Counted from the stretch's first letter, positions 1 to 7,478 are shown. The stretch: 34,437 nucleotides of DNA from an uncultured Actinomycetes bacterium (GCA_903894425.1 CAITQC010000132.1:1-34437), one strand, 5' to 3'. Translations and numbers: made by a program. The notes: generated by a model from the letters alone, not told the origin.

Positions 1-359
1 ACATCATCCATTGAGATATCGATACCTGCAGCTTTCATCTTTTCAATCATCTTTCGCATACGTGGCAGGCGTCCATCGCGCGTTTCTTCAAGCATCACCT
101 GCATCTCTAAATGTGCGCCGTCGAAGAGAAGCCCAAGCATATGAACACTTATCCCATCATTTGTCAGGCAAGAGATTTCGCTACCAAGAACTAAGGCCAA
201 ATCGCCACGTAAGGTTTGCACTGCTTCTTCCCAACCAGAGGTTGTATCGTGATCTGAAATACCCAGCACGGTTAATCCTTGGGCAATAGCTTTATTGACT
301 AAGTCACGCGGGCTATCGGTTCCGTCACTGTTATTTGTGTGCGTGTGCAGATCGATCAT
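1..359 (-). CDS. PHP-domain metal-dependent phosphoesterase (partial, 3' end outside window)
   Basis: The first 119 codons of a PHP-family protein are visible; the C-terminus runs off the left edge. The N-terminus has the diagnostic metal-binding signature DLHTHTNNSDG at residues 3-13, followed by GISDHDT at about residues 33-39. These histidines and aspartates bind the divalent metals in TrpH/YciV-like phosphoesterases, which hydrolyse phosphoester bonds in nucleotides or short oligonucleotides. The start ATG at 359 overlaps the stop of the EamA gene by 4 bp (ATGA), so translation is probably coupled, and it is the last visible gene of the tatB-mrp-eamA run. The exact substrate (3',5'-bisphosphate nucleotide, RNA 5' end or other) cannot be read from this fragment. 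Confidence 0.88.
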   Translation of the reverse strand, partial: MIDLHTHTNNSDGTDSPRDLVNKAIAQGLTVLGISDHDTTSGWEEAVQTLRGDLALVLGSEISCLTNDGISVHMLGLLFDGAHLEMQVMLEETRDGRLPRMRKMIEKMKAAGIDISMDD

Positions 360-1261
360 GGTGCAAGTTCCAGAGTTGAACTCCTTGATCGGGTCACTAC
401 TAAAACGCAGCCAATCAAAATTAATGCAATACCAGGGAGGATTCCAAGTGGCGGGCTTTGCCCAAGCCACCAAATAGCAAGCAGTGAACTAACAGGAACT
501 TCGAAAAATATTATGAGTGAAACTACGGCAGGAGAAACGCGTTTTAAAGCTGCGTTAAACATTGAGTGACCCAGGATCTGTGCACCAAAAACTAGGCCGA
601 GCAAGATCCACCACTCACGAGCCGAAAAATTAATAATCGGAAAGCCCATCACTAAAGCCATAGGCAACGCAGTTATCGCACACACAAAGTAGCAAACCGT
701 TGTGTACACAGTGGTCTCTACTGTGCGCTGAGATTTTGAGCCCGCGATCATGTACAGAGCGGCAAGGGCCGCTGAAATTAATGCGGCGAGATCTCCCAAG
801 AATGAGCGAAGCGAAATGTGCAGATCGATACCTGAAATCAAGAGAACACCCGCGAAACTGACAATCATTCCAAGCCAGGCTTTAGATGGAATATGTCCAC
901 CACTTAACTTTACAAAGATTGCCGCAAAAATCGGTTGAAGTGCAACCAGCGCGGTACCCGATGCAACGCTTGTCCATCGCATAGCCAAGAAGAAGCCTAC
1001 GAAGTGAATTGCGAGGACAGAACCGGCAATAACCGCCCATTTAATTCCTTCGCGGTGGCGCCGATGTTTAAGTGCAAATGGAAGTGTTAATAACGAGCCA
1101 CCAAGATTTCTCCAGAAAATTAACGTTGGAATCGGCATCGCGCTCATTGCAATAAGTGGCCCTGAAGTTCCGATTCCTAAAATACCAACACCCAAGCGGA
1201 TCAGATCTGGTCTTGCTGGAATCGCGGTGTGGCTATCGCGCGAATCCGCTTGAGATTTCAA
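356..1261 (-). CDS. EamA/DMT-family transporter
   Basis: A 301-aa very hydrophobic protein with about ten predicted membrane helices arranged as two EamA repeats, as in the drug/metabolite transporter superfamily (RhaT/YdcZ-like). These are mostly exporters of amino acids, metabolites or drugs; the substrate is not deducible. A charged tail of roughly 20 residues precedes the first helix. The start is TTG at 1261, not ATG. It overlaps the mrp stop (TTGA) and is preceded by GGAG with a 5-nt spacer (1267-1270), which supports this start. It sits between mrp and the PHP gene with 4-bp overlaps on both sides. Family call is firm; function is generic. Confidence 0.88.
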   Translation of the reverse strand: MKSQADSRDSHTAIPARPDLIRLGVGILGIGTSGPLIAMSAMPIPTLIFWRNLGGSLLTLPFALKHRRHREGIKWAVIAGSVLAIHFVGFFLAMRWTSVASGTALVALQPIFAAIFVKLSGGHIPSKAWLGMIVSFAGVLLISGIDLHISLRSFLGDLAALISAALAALYMIAGSKSQRTVETTVYTTVCYFVCAITALPMALVMGFPIINFSAREWWILLGLVFGAQILGHSMFNAALKRVSPAVVSLIIFFEVPVSSLLAIWWLGQSPPLGILPGIALILIGCVLVVTRSRSSTLELAP

Positions 1262-2388
1262 CTGTTCTCCGGAGTAATCCCCAAGCGGACACCCAGTAAC
1301 GATTTACTTCGCTTGACTAATGTTTCGGCAATCTGTGCGATAGCTCTTGCTGATTCTGATTCTGGATCAGATTCAACAATCGGCACGCCTTCATCTCCAC
1401 CAGTGCGAAGATCTGGATTAAATGCGATCTTTCCTAATAATGGAACATCGCTTCCGACAAGGGCAGATAAACGTTTAGAGGTTTCTTCGCCTCCACCTGT
1501 TCCAAAGAGAGAAATCTTTTCACCGCAGGTAGGACATGGAAACTCCGACATATTTTCTACAACGCCAATTACTCGCTGATGAATTTGATGAGCGATTCTT
1601 CCTGCGCGCTCGGCAACTTCTGCAGCTGCCACTTGTGGAGTTGTTACAACAACAATCTCAGAGTTAGGAATTAGTTGGCCAAGTGAAATAGCTAAGTCGC
1701 CGGTGCCTGGTGGAAGATCGATAAGGAGTACATCCAAATCTCCCCAGTAAGCATCTGAAAGCAACTGCTCAAGTACGCGGTGCAACAATGGTCCGCGATA
1801 AGCAACTGGATCAGAGCGCTCAGGTTTAAACATCTCCATTGACACCACTTTTACGCCAAAAGCCTCAAGTGGAATAAAGAGTTGATCAATAGCTGTTGGG
1901 CGCTGACCCATTAATCCCATTAAACGAGGGATTGAATGTCCATAAACATCTGCATCTAAAATACCGACCCGAAGGCCTTTTTTAGAAAATGCAATCGCAA
2001 GATTTGCCGTGACCGAAGATTTACCAACGCCGCCTTTGCCCGATGCAATTCCAATTACTCGAGTCAGTGATTCTGGTTGAGCAAAGGGAATTGTTTTTTC
2101 ACGGCCACCACGTACAACTTTTTTTACGTTATCGCGTTGTTCTTGATTCATAGTTCCAAAAACTAGATTAATGCTCTTAACGCCTTCGACATTGGAAAGC
2201 GCGGTTGTAATGTCACTGCGGAGGCGATCTTGCATTGGACACCCAGAAATTGTTAATAGCACTTTGATTGAAACAGCGCCGTTTTCTTCATTTAGATCTT
2301 CGACCATACCAAGGTCGGTAATTGATCTGTGGAGTTCAGGGTCTTGAACTTTTGTTAGCGCATCGGCAAGTAGGTCGATAAGGCTCAT
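1258..2388 (-). CDS. mrp: Mrp/NBP35-family ATP-binding iron-sulfur cluster carrier
   Basis: A 376-aa P-loop ATPase of the Mrp/ApbC family, which holds and transfers Fe-S clusters to apoproteins in the cytoplasm. Residues 1-90 form a MIP18/DUF59 domain with SGCPMQ around 48-53. The deviant Walker A GKGGVGKSS lies at 117-125, the DADVYGHS switch at 145-152, IDLPPGTGD at 223-231, and the cluster-binding CPTC at 285-288. Length and domain order match the usual long actinobacterial Mrp. It overlaps tatB upstream and eamA downstream by 4 bp each. As I recall, mrp also lies near htrA and tatB in mycobacteria, so the linkage appears ancestral. All key residues are present. Confidence 0.96.
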   Translation of the reverse strand: MSLIDLLADALTKVQDPELHRSITDLGMVEDLNEENGAVSIKVLLTISGCPMQDRLRSDITTALSNVEGVKSINLVFGTMNQEQRDNVKKVVRGGREKTIPFAQPESLTRVIGIASGKGGVGKSSVTANLAIAFSKKGLRVGILDADVYGHSIPRLMGLMGQRPTAIDQLFIPLEAFGVKVVSMEMFKPERSDPVAYRGPLLHRVLEQLLSDAYWGDLDVLLIDLPPGTGDLAISLGQLIPNSEIVVVTTPQVAAAEVAERAGRIAHQIHQRVIGVVENMSEFPCPTCGEKISLFGTGGGEETSKRLSALVGSDVPLLGKIAFNPDLRTGGDEGVPIVESDPESESARAIAQIAETLVKRSKSLLGVRLGITPENS

Positions 2389-2690
2389 ATAAGCTCTGGA
2401 TCAATCTTTGCGGTAGGACGCGTTGCTTTAACGGCTGGTTTATCATCAAGAAGATCACCCAACTGCTTTTTTACAAAAGTTTTGGGATGTAAGTCCGCTG
2501 GCTGAAGATTTTCAAAACCAGGCCCCAGGTTTTCGCGAAGTTCTGCTGTGGCAGTCTGCGAGAGCGCTCGAATCTTTTTGACCCACTTTGCCGCCTCGGA
2601 GGCAGCTTTGGGTAAACGCTCTGGTCCTAGCAAGATCATTCCTAAAACCGCTAGGCCAAGGATTTCTCCAGCGCCAATGTCAAAAAACAT
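2385..2690 (-). CDS. tatB: Sec-independent protein translocase subunit TatB
   Basis: A 101-aa protein with the TatA/B architecture: a short N-terminus, one membrane helix at about 3-21, the LGPERLPK hinge near 21-28, then an amphipathic helix and a charged cytoplasmic tail. TatB, with TatC, recognises twin-arginine signal peptides of folded exported proteins. The start MFFDIGAGE is typical of TatB rather than TatA, and placement next to htrA supports TatB. The ATG at 2690 has a TAGGCT hexamer exactly 6 nt upstream, so it may be the first gene of a leaderless transcript continuing into mrp, eamA and the PHP gene. TatA and TatC are not in this window. Confidence 0.93.
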   Translation of the reverse strand: MFFDIGAGEILGLAVLGMILLGPERLPKAASEAAKWVKKIRALSQTATAELRENLGPGFENLQPADLHPKTFVKKQLGDLLDDKPAVKATRPTAKIDPELI

Positions 2691-2696
2691 AGTGCA

Positions 2697-2702
2697 AGCC
2701 TA
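2697..2702 (-). promoter_or_regulatory. Putative -10 element for leaderless tatB transcript
   Basis: TAGGCT on the minus strand lies in the 27-bp htrA-tatB gap with 6 nt (TGCACT) before the tatB ATG. Initiation about 6-7 nt after the hexamer would place +1 on the start codon. There is no Shine-Dalgarno sequence here. Inferred from the recurrent pattern in this window. Confidence 0.5.
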
Positions 2703-2717
2703 CCTTCAAAGCTGAAG

Positions 2718-3845
2718 TTAATTCTTGCCAGCAACTAAGGTTAAAGAGACAGTGACTTCTTTGCTGTTGCGGTAATAAGTAAGTGTGACCTTGTCGCCCA
2801 CGTTTCTAGCGCGAATATCCACGATTAGCTCCTCAGGCGTATTAATCGCCTTGCCCTCAAACTCAATAATGATATCTCCGGCTTTTAATCCAGCTTTTGC
2901 CGCTGGTCCACCTGGCAAAATCGCTGCGGGAGATTTTGCAACAAGTGCACCAACCCCTGTGAAATTCATATCAAGGGAGACGCCTAACACTGGATATGTA
3001 GCCTTGCCAGAAGTAATTAATTGATTTGCAGTCTTGCGTGCCTGATTAATTGGAATAGCAAAACCCAAACCAATCGAGCCAGTTTGTGAGGTAGAACCAA
3101 GGGAAGCGATTGCTGAATTAACTCCGATAACAGCCCCTGTTGCATCAACTAATGGTCCACCGGAATTTCCAGGGTTGATTGCAGCATCGGTTTGTAATGC
3201 ATTAATAAATGAGTTCTCTGTATTGGATTCACCAGCTGTTACGGGGCGATCTTTTGCACTGATAATTCCTAGGGTCACTGTTCCAGAAAGTCCAAGCGGA
3301 GAGCCGATTGCAATAACTGCATCACCAACCGCGACACTATCGCTATCTCCAAACTGTAGCGCTGGCAGATTCGTTGCTGAAATCTTAATAACCGCTAAAT
3401 CATATGATGCATCCCGTCCTACGATAGTTGCATCGTAGACATCACCATTATTTAGAGTTACCCGAAGTGTTCCATTTCCATCAGCTACATCTGAGATTAC
3501 GTGGTTGTTGGTTAAAATATAACCTTTACTATCAAATACAAAACCTGAACCCGTACCTCCGCCATTTGATGATCGAGTATTTATAGAAACAACCGAAGGC
3601 AATACGCGCTGTGCGATTCCGGCAACCGAGTCGGGTGCTCGTTCAATTGTGCTTGAAGAGTTAACGATATTGGCACCGCTTAAAAGAGATCCACCAGTTG
3701 CGGTGACACCAAGGAAGCCACCTAAACAACTTGCTAGAAGCGCGGTTATAAAGATTTTGCTGCGAGAACTCTTTGTAGGAATACTAGATTCCCACCATGG
3801 GCCAGCGGTGTCTACGGCTTTTTTTCTTGGAAAAATCATGTTCAT
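2718..3845 (-). CDS. htrA: HtrA/DegP-type membrane-anchored serine protease with PDZ domain
   Basis: A 375-aa S1C-family protease for extracytoplasmic protein quality control. A cytoplasmic stretch (1-30) is followed by one membrane anchor (about 31-52), a linker, the trypsin-like domain and a C-terminal PDZ domain (about 285-372). The catalytic triad is visible: H115 in TNNHV, D149 in SYDLAVI and S228 in GNSGGP. The gene lies 6 bp after the O-methyltransferase and 27 bp before tatB. The start ATG at 3845 has a second ATG two codons in; either would give nearly the same protein, and no clear ribosome site distinguishes them. In relatives I recall, sigE and rseA lie between the methyltransferase and htrA; here they are absent. 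Confidence 0.95.
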   Translation of the reverse strand: MNMIFPRKKAVDTAGPWWESSIPTKSSRSKIFITALLASCLGGFLGVTATGGSLLSGANIVNSSSTIERAPDSVAGIAQRVLPSVVSINTRSSNGGGTGSGFVFDSKGYILTNNHVISDVADGNGTLRVTLNNGDVYDATIVGRDASYDLAVIKISATNLPALQFGDSDSVAVGDAVIAIGSPLGLSGTVTLGIISAKDRPVTAGESNTENSFINALQTDAAINPGNSGGPLVDATGAVIGVNSAIASLGSTSQTGSIGLGFAIPINQARKTANQLITSGKATYPVLGVSLDMNFTGVGALVAKSPAAILPGGPAAKAGLKAGDIIIEFEGKAINTPEELIVDIRARNVGDKVTLTYYRNSKEVTVSLTLVAGKN

Positions 3846-3851
3846 ATCTTG

Positions 3852-4478
3852 CTACAACTTTGTTGCAACTAACAATCCATCACCAGCTGGAAGCAGGGTA
3901 CTCACCCAATGTTCTGTGTCATTCTTAATGATTTTCCCAGCCTCGCGAAGGGCGATGGTCTTTGGATCTCTTTGAGCTGGATCGTTGACCTTTGCCCCAC
4001 CGAAGAAATTGTCAATAACTAGCGCTCCGCCGCTACGCAAAATACGGTGAGATTCGCCAATAACAAAGGCAAGATCCTCTGGGTTATGACGTAGAACAAT
4101 TAAGTCATATGCCTTATCAGTAAGTTTAGAAATAACATCTAAAACCGAGTTAGTTATCAATCGGTATCGACTTGCTTCAATATCTGCATCTGCAAATGCT
4201 AACTTTGCGATTTGAGTATGTTCCATTTCATCATCAATTGATGTCAAAGTCCCGCTCTTAATAATGCCATCGAGTAGCCACAGGCTTCCAACGCCTGAAC
4301 CAGTACCGACTTCTACAACTGATTGAGCAGAAAGCGTGAAGGCTAGGTGGCGAAGATATGCACCGACTCCAGGGGTGACGTCGATGGCCCCAACCTCAAC
4401 TCCACGTGCACGAGCTTGAGATTTAAAATGGTCTTCAACTATGAAATTTTCGGCGTATGCATGCGGATCGGTTTTCAT
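3852..4478 (-). CDS. Class I SAM-dependent O-methyltransferase
   Basis: A 208-aa predicted cytosolic methyltransferase resembling the O-methyltransferase 3 family (catechol/caffeoyl-CoA type). The SAM-binding glycine loop VVEVGTGSGVGS is at residues 54-65, with acidic ribose-binding residues in the following DD motif and a later VIDNFFGGG-like strand. I chose the ATG at 4478 because it overlaps the pepA stop by exactly 4 bp (ATGA), the commonest junction in this window; a GTG six codons upstream (4496) is also open. The substrate is unknown. Homologues sit next to sigE and htrA in mycobacteria (from memory), so the position is conserved even though sigE is gone. Confidence 0.85.
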   Translation of the reverse strand: MKTDPHAYAENFIVEDHFKSQARARGVEVGAIDVTPGVGAYLRHLAFTLSAQSVVEVGTGSGVGSLWLLDGIIKSGTLTSIDDEMEHTQIAKLAFADADIEASRYRLITNSVLDVISKLTDKAYDLIVLRHNPEDLAFVIGESHRILRSGGALVIDNFFGGAKVNDPAQRDPKTIALREAGKIIKNDTEHWVSTLLPAGDGLLVATKL

Positions 4479-5965
4479 TTTAGATTCATAATCCACTGAG
4501 TTAATAATCGGACCCCAAATCCAGTCCCGCCTTTAGGATTTTCTCCCGAATCTGTCTCACTTCGCGCCGTACCTGCAATGTCTAAGTGCACCCATCTGCG
4601 ATCACCTGCAAAATGTTCAAGGAATAGCGCAGCCGTAACTGAGCCGGCCGAGTACTTGGCTTTCTTTGCTAAGTGATTGAAATCTGCGATGTCACTTGCT
4701 AGTGCATCTTTGTAATCATCAATTAAAGGCATATGCCATACGCGATCACCAGATTCATTTCCGGCTTTTTCTAAATCCCGAGCAAGTTTCTGATCGCGCG
4801 TGTACATGGCGGCATACTGCTTACCCAGCCCTAACGATGCCGCACCTGTCAGTGTTGCAATATCAATTAAGTAATCTGGATCTAAATTCTTATCGGCATA
4901 GGCCAATCCGTCGGCAAGGACTAAACGTCCTTCTGCATCAGTATCGATAACTTCAACTGTGGTACCGCCATAGTGTGTAATGACATCGCTAGGGCGCTGG
5001 GCAGTTCCAGAGAAGGCGTTTTCGGCACACATCATCAAGGCACTCACTCGCACATTTGGTTGAAGTTCTTCAAGGGCCGTCAATGTTGCAAGAATCGCGG
5101 CAGCACCTGCCATGTCACTCTTCATCGCAATCATGTTGTCGTAAGGTCGCTTTAGATTTATGCCACCTGTATCAAAAGTAATTCCCTTACCGACCAATAC
5201 AACATGTGGAAGAGCTCTCTTGATTCCTTTCTTACCAGAAGGTGAATATTCAATCTCAATAAATCGTGGGCCTGGCTTTGGTGATGACAAACCAACTGCG
5301 CGAAGTCCCCCAAACTCTTTAAGCTCTTTTCCAGCTAAAACTTTTACCTTTAACCCCGTGTCTTTAGCAAACTCTTGAGCTTTAGTAGCCATCCACGCAG
5401 GAGTTTTAATATTAGAAGGCGTATGAACCAAATCACGAGCGCGCGTAATTGCTTTCGAAATAGTGAGAGCAGCATCGATTAACCCCTTGTCATTTGTTGC
5501 AACTATAAATGTTGGTACTCCTGCAGTTTCGCCTGTCTTTAAACTCCAGGTGTAGGCGCCCAGAGTTAAAGCAATTGCGTGAGCCTTGATATCTTCAGCT
5601 TTTAGCGCGCATGCGCAATAAACCATTGTGTTCTTGCTTCTAACTTTACGCGCAATTGAAGTTGCAGCGATTCTCATAGAAATTGTGGAGCTGTCTCCGA
5701 GCCCCACTAAGAAAAGACGATCAGTATTTGAACCATTTGCACTTACTGGAATTTCAAAAATCTCCCCAGCTTTTCCTGTTGGGGCAAAAAAGGTAAGTTC
5801 GTCGGTTAATTCGACATCGAAGTGTTTTTCGATATCGGCAATTAAATTTCCGGGAGCAGTAAATGAAAAACTGGAATCGTTTTTTTTATTGAAACCGATT
5901 GCGATTGAATTAGCCGATGTTGCTGCCGCTAACTCTGCCTTTGCTGCTTTTAAGATCCAGGACAT
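4475..5965 (-). CDS. pepA: Leucyl aminopeptidase, M17 family
   Basis: A 496-aa cytosolic M17 aminopeptidase that removes N-terminal residues from peptides using two metal ions. The N-terminal macro-like domain (1-165) precedes the catalytic domain. Metal and catalytic residues are visible: K260 and D265 in VGKGITFDTGG, K272, D284 in MKSDMAG, and D343, E345 and R347 in DTDAEGRL. The family signature usually reads NTDAEGRL; here the first residue is D, which is not a metal ligand. The ATG at 5965 has TAGCCT 7 nt upstream and no Shine-Dalgarno, consistent with a leaderless start. It is translationally coupled to the downstream O-methyltransferase. Confidence 0.95.
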   Translation of the reverse strand: MSWILKAAKAELAAATSANSIAIGFNKKNDSSFSFTAPGNLIADIEKHFDVELTDELTFFAPTGKAGEIFEIPVSANGSNTDRLFLVGLGDSSTISMRIAATSIARKVRSKNTMVYCACALKAEDIKAHAIALTLGAYTWSLKTGETAGVPTFIVATNDKGLIDAALTISKAITRARDLVHTPSNIKTPAWMATKAQEFAKDTGLKVKVLAGKELKEFGGLRAVGLSSPKPGPRFIEIEYSPSGKKGIKRALPHVVLVGKGITFDTGGINLKRPYDNMIAMKSDMAGAAAILATLTALEELQPNVRVSALMMCAENAFSGTAQRPSDVITHYGGTTVEVIDTDAEGRLVLADGLAYADKNLDPDYLIDIATLTGAASLGLGKQYAAMYTRDQKLARDLEKAGNESGDRVWHMPLIDDYKDALASDIADFNHLAKKAKYSAGSVTAALFLEHFAGDRRWVHLDIAGTARSETDSGENPKGGTGFGVRLLTQWIMNLK

Positions 5966-5972
5966 GCGATGA

Positions 5973-5978
5973 AGGCTA
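5973..5978 (-). promoter_or_regulatory. Putative -10 element for leaderless pepA transcript
   Basis: Minus-strand TAGCCT lies in the 28-bp gap after the DUF3117 gene, with 7 nt (TCATCGC) before the pepA ATG. The spacing fits initiation at the start codon. Pattern-based inference. Confidence 0.5.
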
Positions 5979-5993
5979 TCGCCTGCTAGCGAA

Positions 5994-6173
5994 TTACTTC
6001 TTAACTAATGCGACCGCGGCATGCAAAGCGGCGCTGAGGTTGTTAGCTTCTTCAGAGTTGAGTTCGACGACTAGTCGACCTCCACCTTCTAGAGGAATTC
6101 GCATCACTAATGAGCGAGCCTCCTTTGTGACCTCCATTGGACCATCACCGGTTCGGGGTTTCATGGCTGCCAT
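5994..6173 (-). CDS. DUF3117 small actinobacterial protein
   Basis: A 59-aa protein beginning MAAMKPRTGDGPMEVTKE, the near-invariant N-terminus of the DUF3117 family found across Actinobacteria. After it come VMRIPLEGGGRLVVEL and an alanine-rich helix ending in a double lysine. No enzymatic function is known to me for this family. The start ATG at 6173 is set by a good Shine-Dalgarno AGGAG (6181-6185) with a 7-nt spacer and matches the family N-terminus; a second ATG three codons in is possible. The gene stands alone: 28 bp before pepA, which has its own putative promoter, and 86 bp after the small sigma-like gene. Confidence 0.9.
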   Translation of the reverse strand: MAAMKPRTGDGPMEVTKEARSLVMRIPLEGGGRLVVELNSEEANNLSAALHAAVALVKK

Positions 6174-6180
6174 GTGGGGA

Positions 6181-6185
6181 CTCCT
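6181..6185 (-). promoter_or_regulatory. Strong Shine-Dalgarno of the DUF3117 gene
   Basis: Minus-strand AGGAG with a 7-nt spacer to the ATG at 6173. It fixes the start. It is unusual here because most other transcript-leading genes lack a ribosome site and instead show a TAnnnT hexamer at the start codon. Confidence 0.75.
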
Positions 6186-6259
6186 TTAAAGATGGACGGG
6201 GAAGGTGCAAGAGGAGAAGTATCTCGCATTTAGCGCGTGAGTGCGAAATCCTGCCAGGC

Positions 6260-6451
6260 CTATAAGCCTAAAATCGCGCTTAACCTGGCCTTACCACTGG
6301 AAATAACTACATCAACTGAGCGCTGTGGCACTTTGAGCATTACCGCAATCTCTTCGGCGCTTAGAGATTTTAGGTAGTGCAGAGTCAGGATAATCCGCTC
6401 CTCTTGCGGCAGCGATGCCAGTACCTGTGCCAGTGTGGTCGGATCGCTCAT
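6260..6451 (-). CDS. Stand-alone sigma-70 region 4 (helix-turn-helix) protein
   Basis: A 63-aa protein that consists of little more than a sigma region 4 domain. LASLPQEERIILTLHYLKSL (about 11-30) corresponds to the first helices of ECF sigma region 4, and SAEEIAVMLKVPQRSVDVVI (31-50) to the helix-turn-helix that would contact a -35 element; a KARL end follows. Region 2, needed for -10 recognition and core clamp binding, is absent. The ATG at 6451 has TAACCT 7 nt upstream. It could be an autonomous DNA-binding regulator, a partner of another sigma factor, or a remnant of a lost ECF sigma. The reading frame is intact and the helix-turn-helix well formed, so I favour a real gene. Confidence 0.75.
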   Translation of the reverse strand: MSDPTTLAQVLASLPQEERIILTLHYLKSLSAEEIAVMLKVPQRSVDVVISSGKARLSAILGL

Positions 6452-6458
6452 GGTTGCA

Positions 6459-6464
6459 AGGTTA
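6459..6464 (-). promoter_or_regulatory. Putative -10 element for the small sigma-region-4 gene
   Basis: Minus-strand TAACCT with 7 nt (TGCAACC) before the ATG at 6451 and no Shine-Dalgarno in between. It lies in the 47-bp gap downstream of the SRPBCC gene and would give a separate leaderless transcript. Confidence 0.5.
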
Positions 6465-6498
6465 CTGGAATCGTTGCCTTAAGGCCCTGAGGTTGCTT

Positions 6499-6924
6499 CT
6501 AGCGGAATGTTCGAGAAAATCGCGCCAGCGAGATACGTACTCCGCCATAAAGGGCGGGCCAAATCATTAGGAAAATAACTCGAGGGGCCATTACTACTTC
6601 AGACCAATCAAAAGCCGTTGTGGATTGATCTATCTGGCGTAAATGAAAGCGACCCGTTCCTTTGATGATTTTTCCGCTATGAACGACTTCACATGTATGC
6701 GGTGGTTGCCACGTTGTAACTGACATCGTGTCAAGAATTCCCAATCTACCAATTCCGGTGAAAGCGCTTATATCTGTTCCGACACCTTCGGTAATTTGCG
6801 ATGTCACCCATACCTTAGTTTGTAACATCCAATCGCCTTGCTTTTCCCAGTGTGCTAGCGCGTTCCAAACTTCTTGGATTGGTGCCTTTATTATTACCGT
6901 AATCGAAATATTATTACTTGTCAT
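6499..6924 (-). CDS. SRPBCC-family (polyketide cyclase/START-like) protein
   Basis: A 141-aa protein with the SRPBCC beginning: beta strand ISITVIIKAP, then the helix IQEVWNALAHWEKQGDW, followed by alternating strands ending in a long C-terminal helix region. These helix-grip folds bind hydrophobic ligands in a deep pocket; no specific ligand can be assigned. The C-terminus contains MIWPALYGGVRISLARF, rather hydrophobic for the family. I chose the ATG at 6924 because it overlaps the LOG gene stop by 4 bp (ATGA); the ATG three codons upstream at 6933 is equally possible. It is probably cotranscribed with the LOG gene from the promoter near 7465. Confidence 0.8.
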   Translation of the reverse strand: MTSNNISITVIIKAPIQEVWNALAHWEKQGDWMLQTKVWVTSQITEGVGTDISAFTGIGRLGILDTMSVTTWQPPHTCEVVHSGKIIKGTGRFHLRQIDQSTTAFDWSEVVMAPRVIFLMIWPALYGGVRISLARFSRTFR

Positions 6925-7454
6925 ATTCGACATGCATTCAGTGCTTCATCGACAGTAGTTGTCCACGAAATTAATTCGCGCATTCCTGGTTTAATGAAAT
7001 TTTCGGTTTCCAGATGCTCAACTAATTCGTGCAGCGGGTCATAAATTCCAAATGGATCCAAAATAACTACGGGCTTGTTGTGAAACTTCAAATAGCGCCC
7101 TACCCATATTTCAAAAAACTCTTCCAGGGTTCCTGCTCCTCCGGGCAAAGTTATAAATGCATCTGCGATATCTGTTATTAACGCCTTGCGCTCTCCCATA
7201 GTTTCAACGACATGTAATTCGTCATTATCGTGATCAGCAAATTCAATATCTACCAATGCCTGTGGGATTACACCAATGGTTCGCCCGCCAGATTCGCGGG
7301 CACCACGCGAAACCGCGCCCATCATCGAGATATGGCCGCCACCGCTAACTAACTCCCATCTTTGGCCAGCAATCGCTGTGCCAAGTTCAAAAGCTAGGTC
7401 AACATACTTCTGGTCAATAGTTGGCGATGAAGAACAAAAGACTGCAATGCGCAT
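6921..7454 (-). CDS. LOG-family protein (Rossmann-fold nucleotide hydrolase, TIGR00730 type)
   Basis: A 177-aa member of the LOG ('lysine decarboxylase-like') family, whose characterised members release cytokinin-type bases from nucleoside 5'-monophosphates. Visible motifs are MRIAVFCSSS at 1-10, SGGGHISMMGAVSRGA at about 37-52, MGERK at 86-90 and the hallmark PGGAGTLEE at 104-112. The start ATG at 7454 was preferred over the longer open frame because the family begins with this beta strand and TATCCT lies exactly 7 nt upstream. It is divergent from dapD across 30 bp and coupled to the SRPBCC gene by a 4-bp overlap. In this context a role in purine nucleotide housekeeping is possible but unproven. 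Confidence 0.9.
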   Translation of the reverse strand: MRIAVFCSSSPTIDQKYVDLAFELGTAIAGQRWELVSGGGHISMMGAVSRGARESGGRTIGVIPQALVDIEFADHDNDELHVVETMGERKALITDIADAFITLPGGAGTLEEFFEIWVGRYLKFHNKPVVILDPFGIYDPLHELVEHLETENFIKPGMRELISWTTTVDEALNACRI

Positions 7455-7461
7455 GCAGGCA

Positions 7462-7467
7462 AGGATA
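7462..7467 (-). promoter_or_regulatory. Putative -10 element for leaderless LOG-gene transcript
   Basis: Minus-strand TATCCT with 7 nt (TGCCTGC) before the LOG-gene ATG. It shares the 30-bp divergent gap with the dapD hexamer, 5 bp away from it. Confidence 0.55.
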
Positions 7468-7472
7468 GGGGT

Positions 7473-7478
7473 TAGGCT
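7473..7478 (+). promoter_or_regulatory. Putative -10 element for leaderless dapD transcript
   Basis: TAGGCT followed by 6 nt (TAGTAC) and the dapD ATG at 7485. No Shine-Dalgarno is present, so transcription and translation probably start at the same base. Confidence 0.55.

Noticed and set aside
6174-6259. Possible terminator hairpin after the small sigma-like gene
   Set aside because: Only 4-5 bp stems (such as TCGCA/TGCGA with a long loop) and no T tract are visible; too weak to call.
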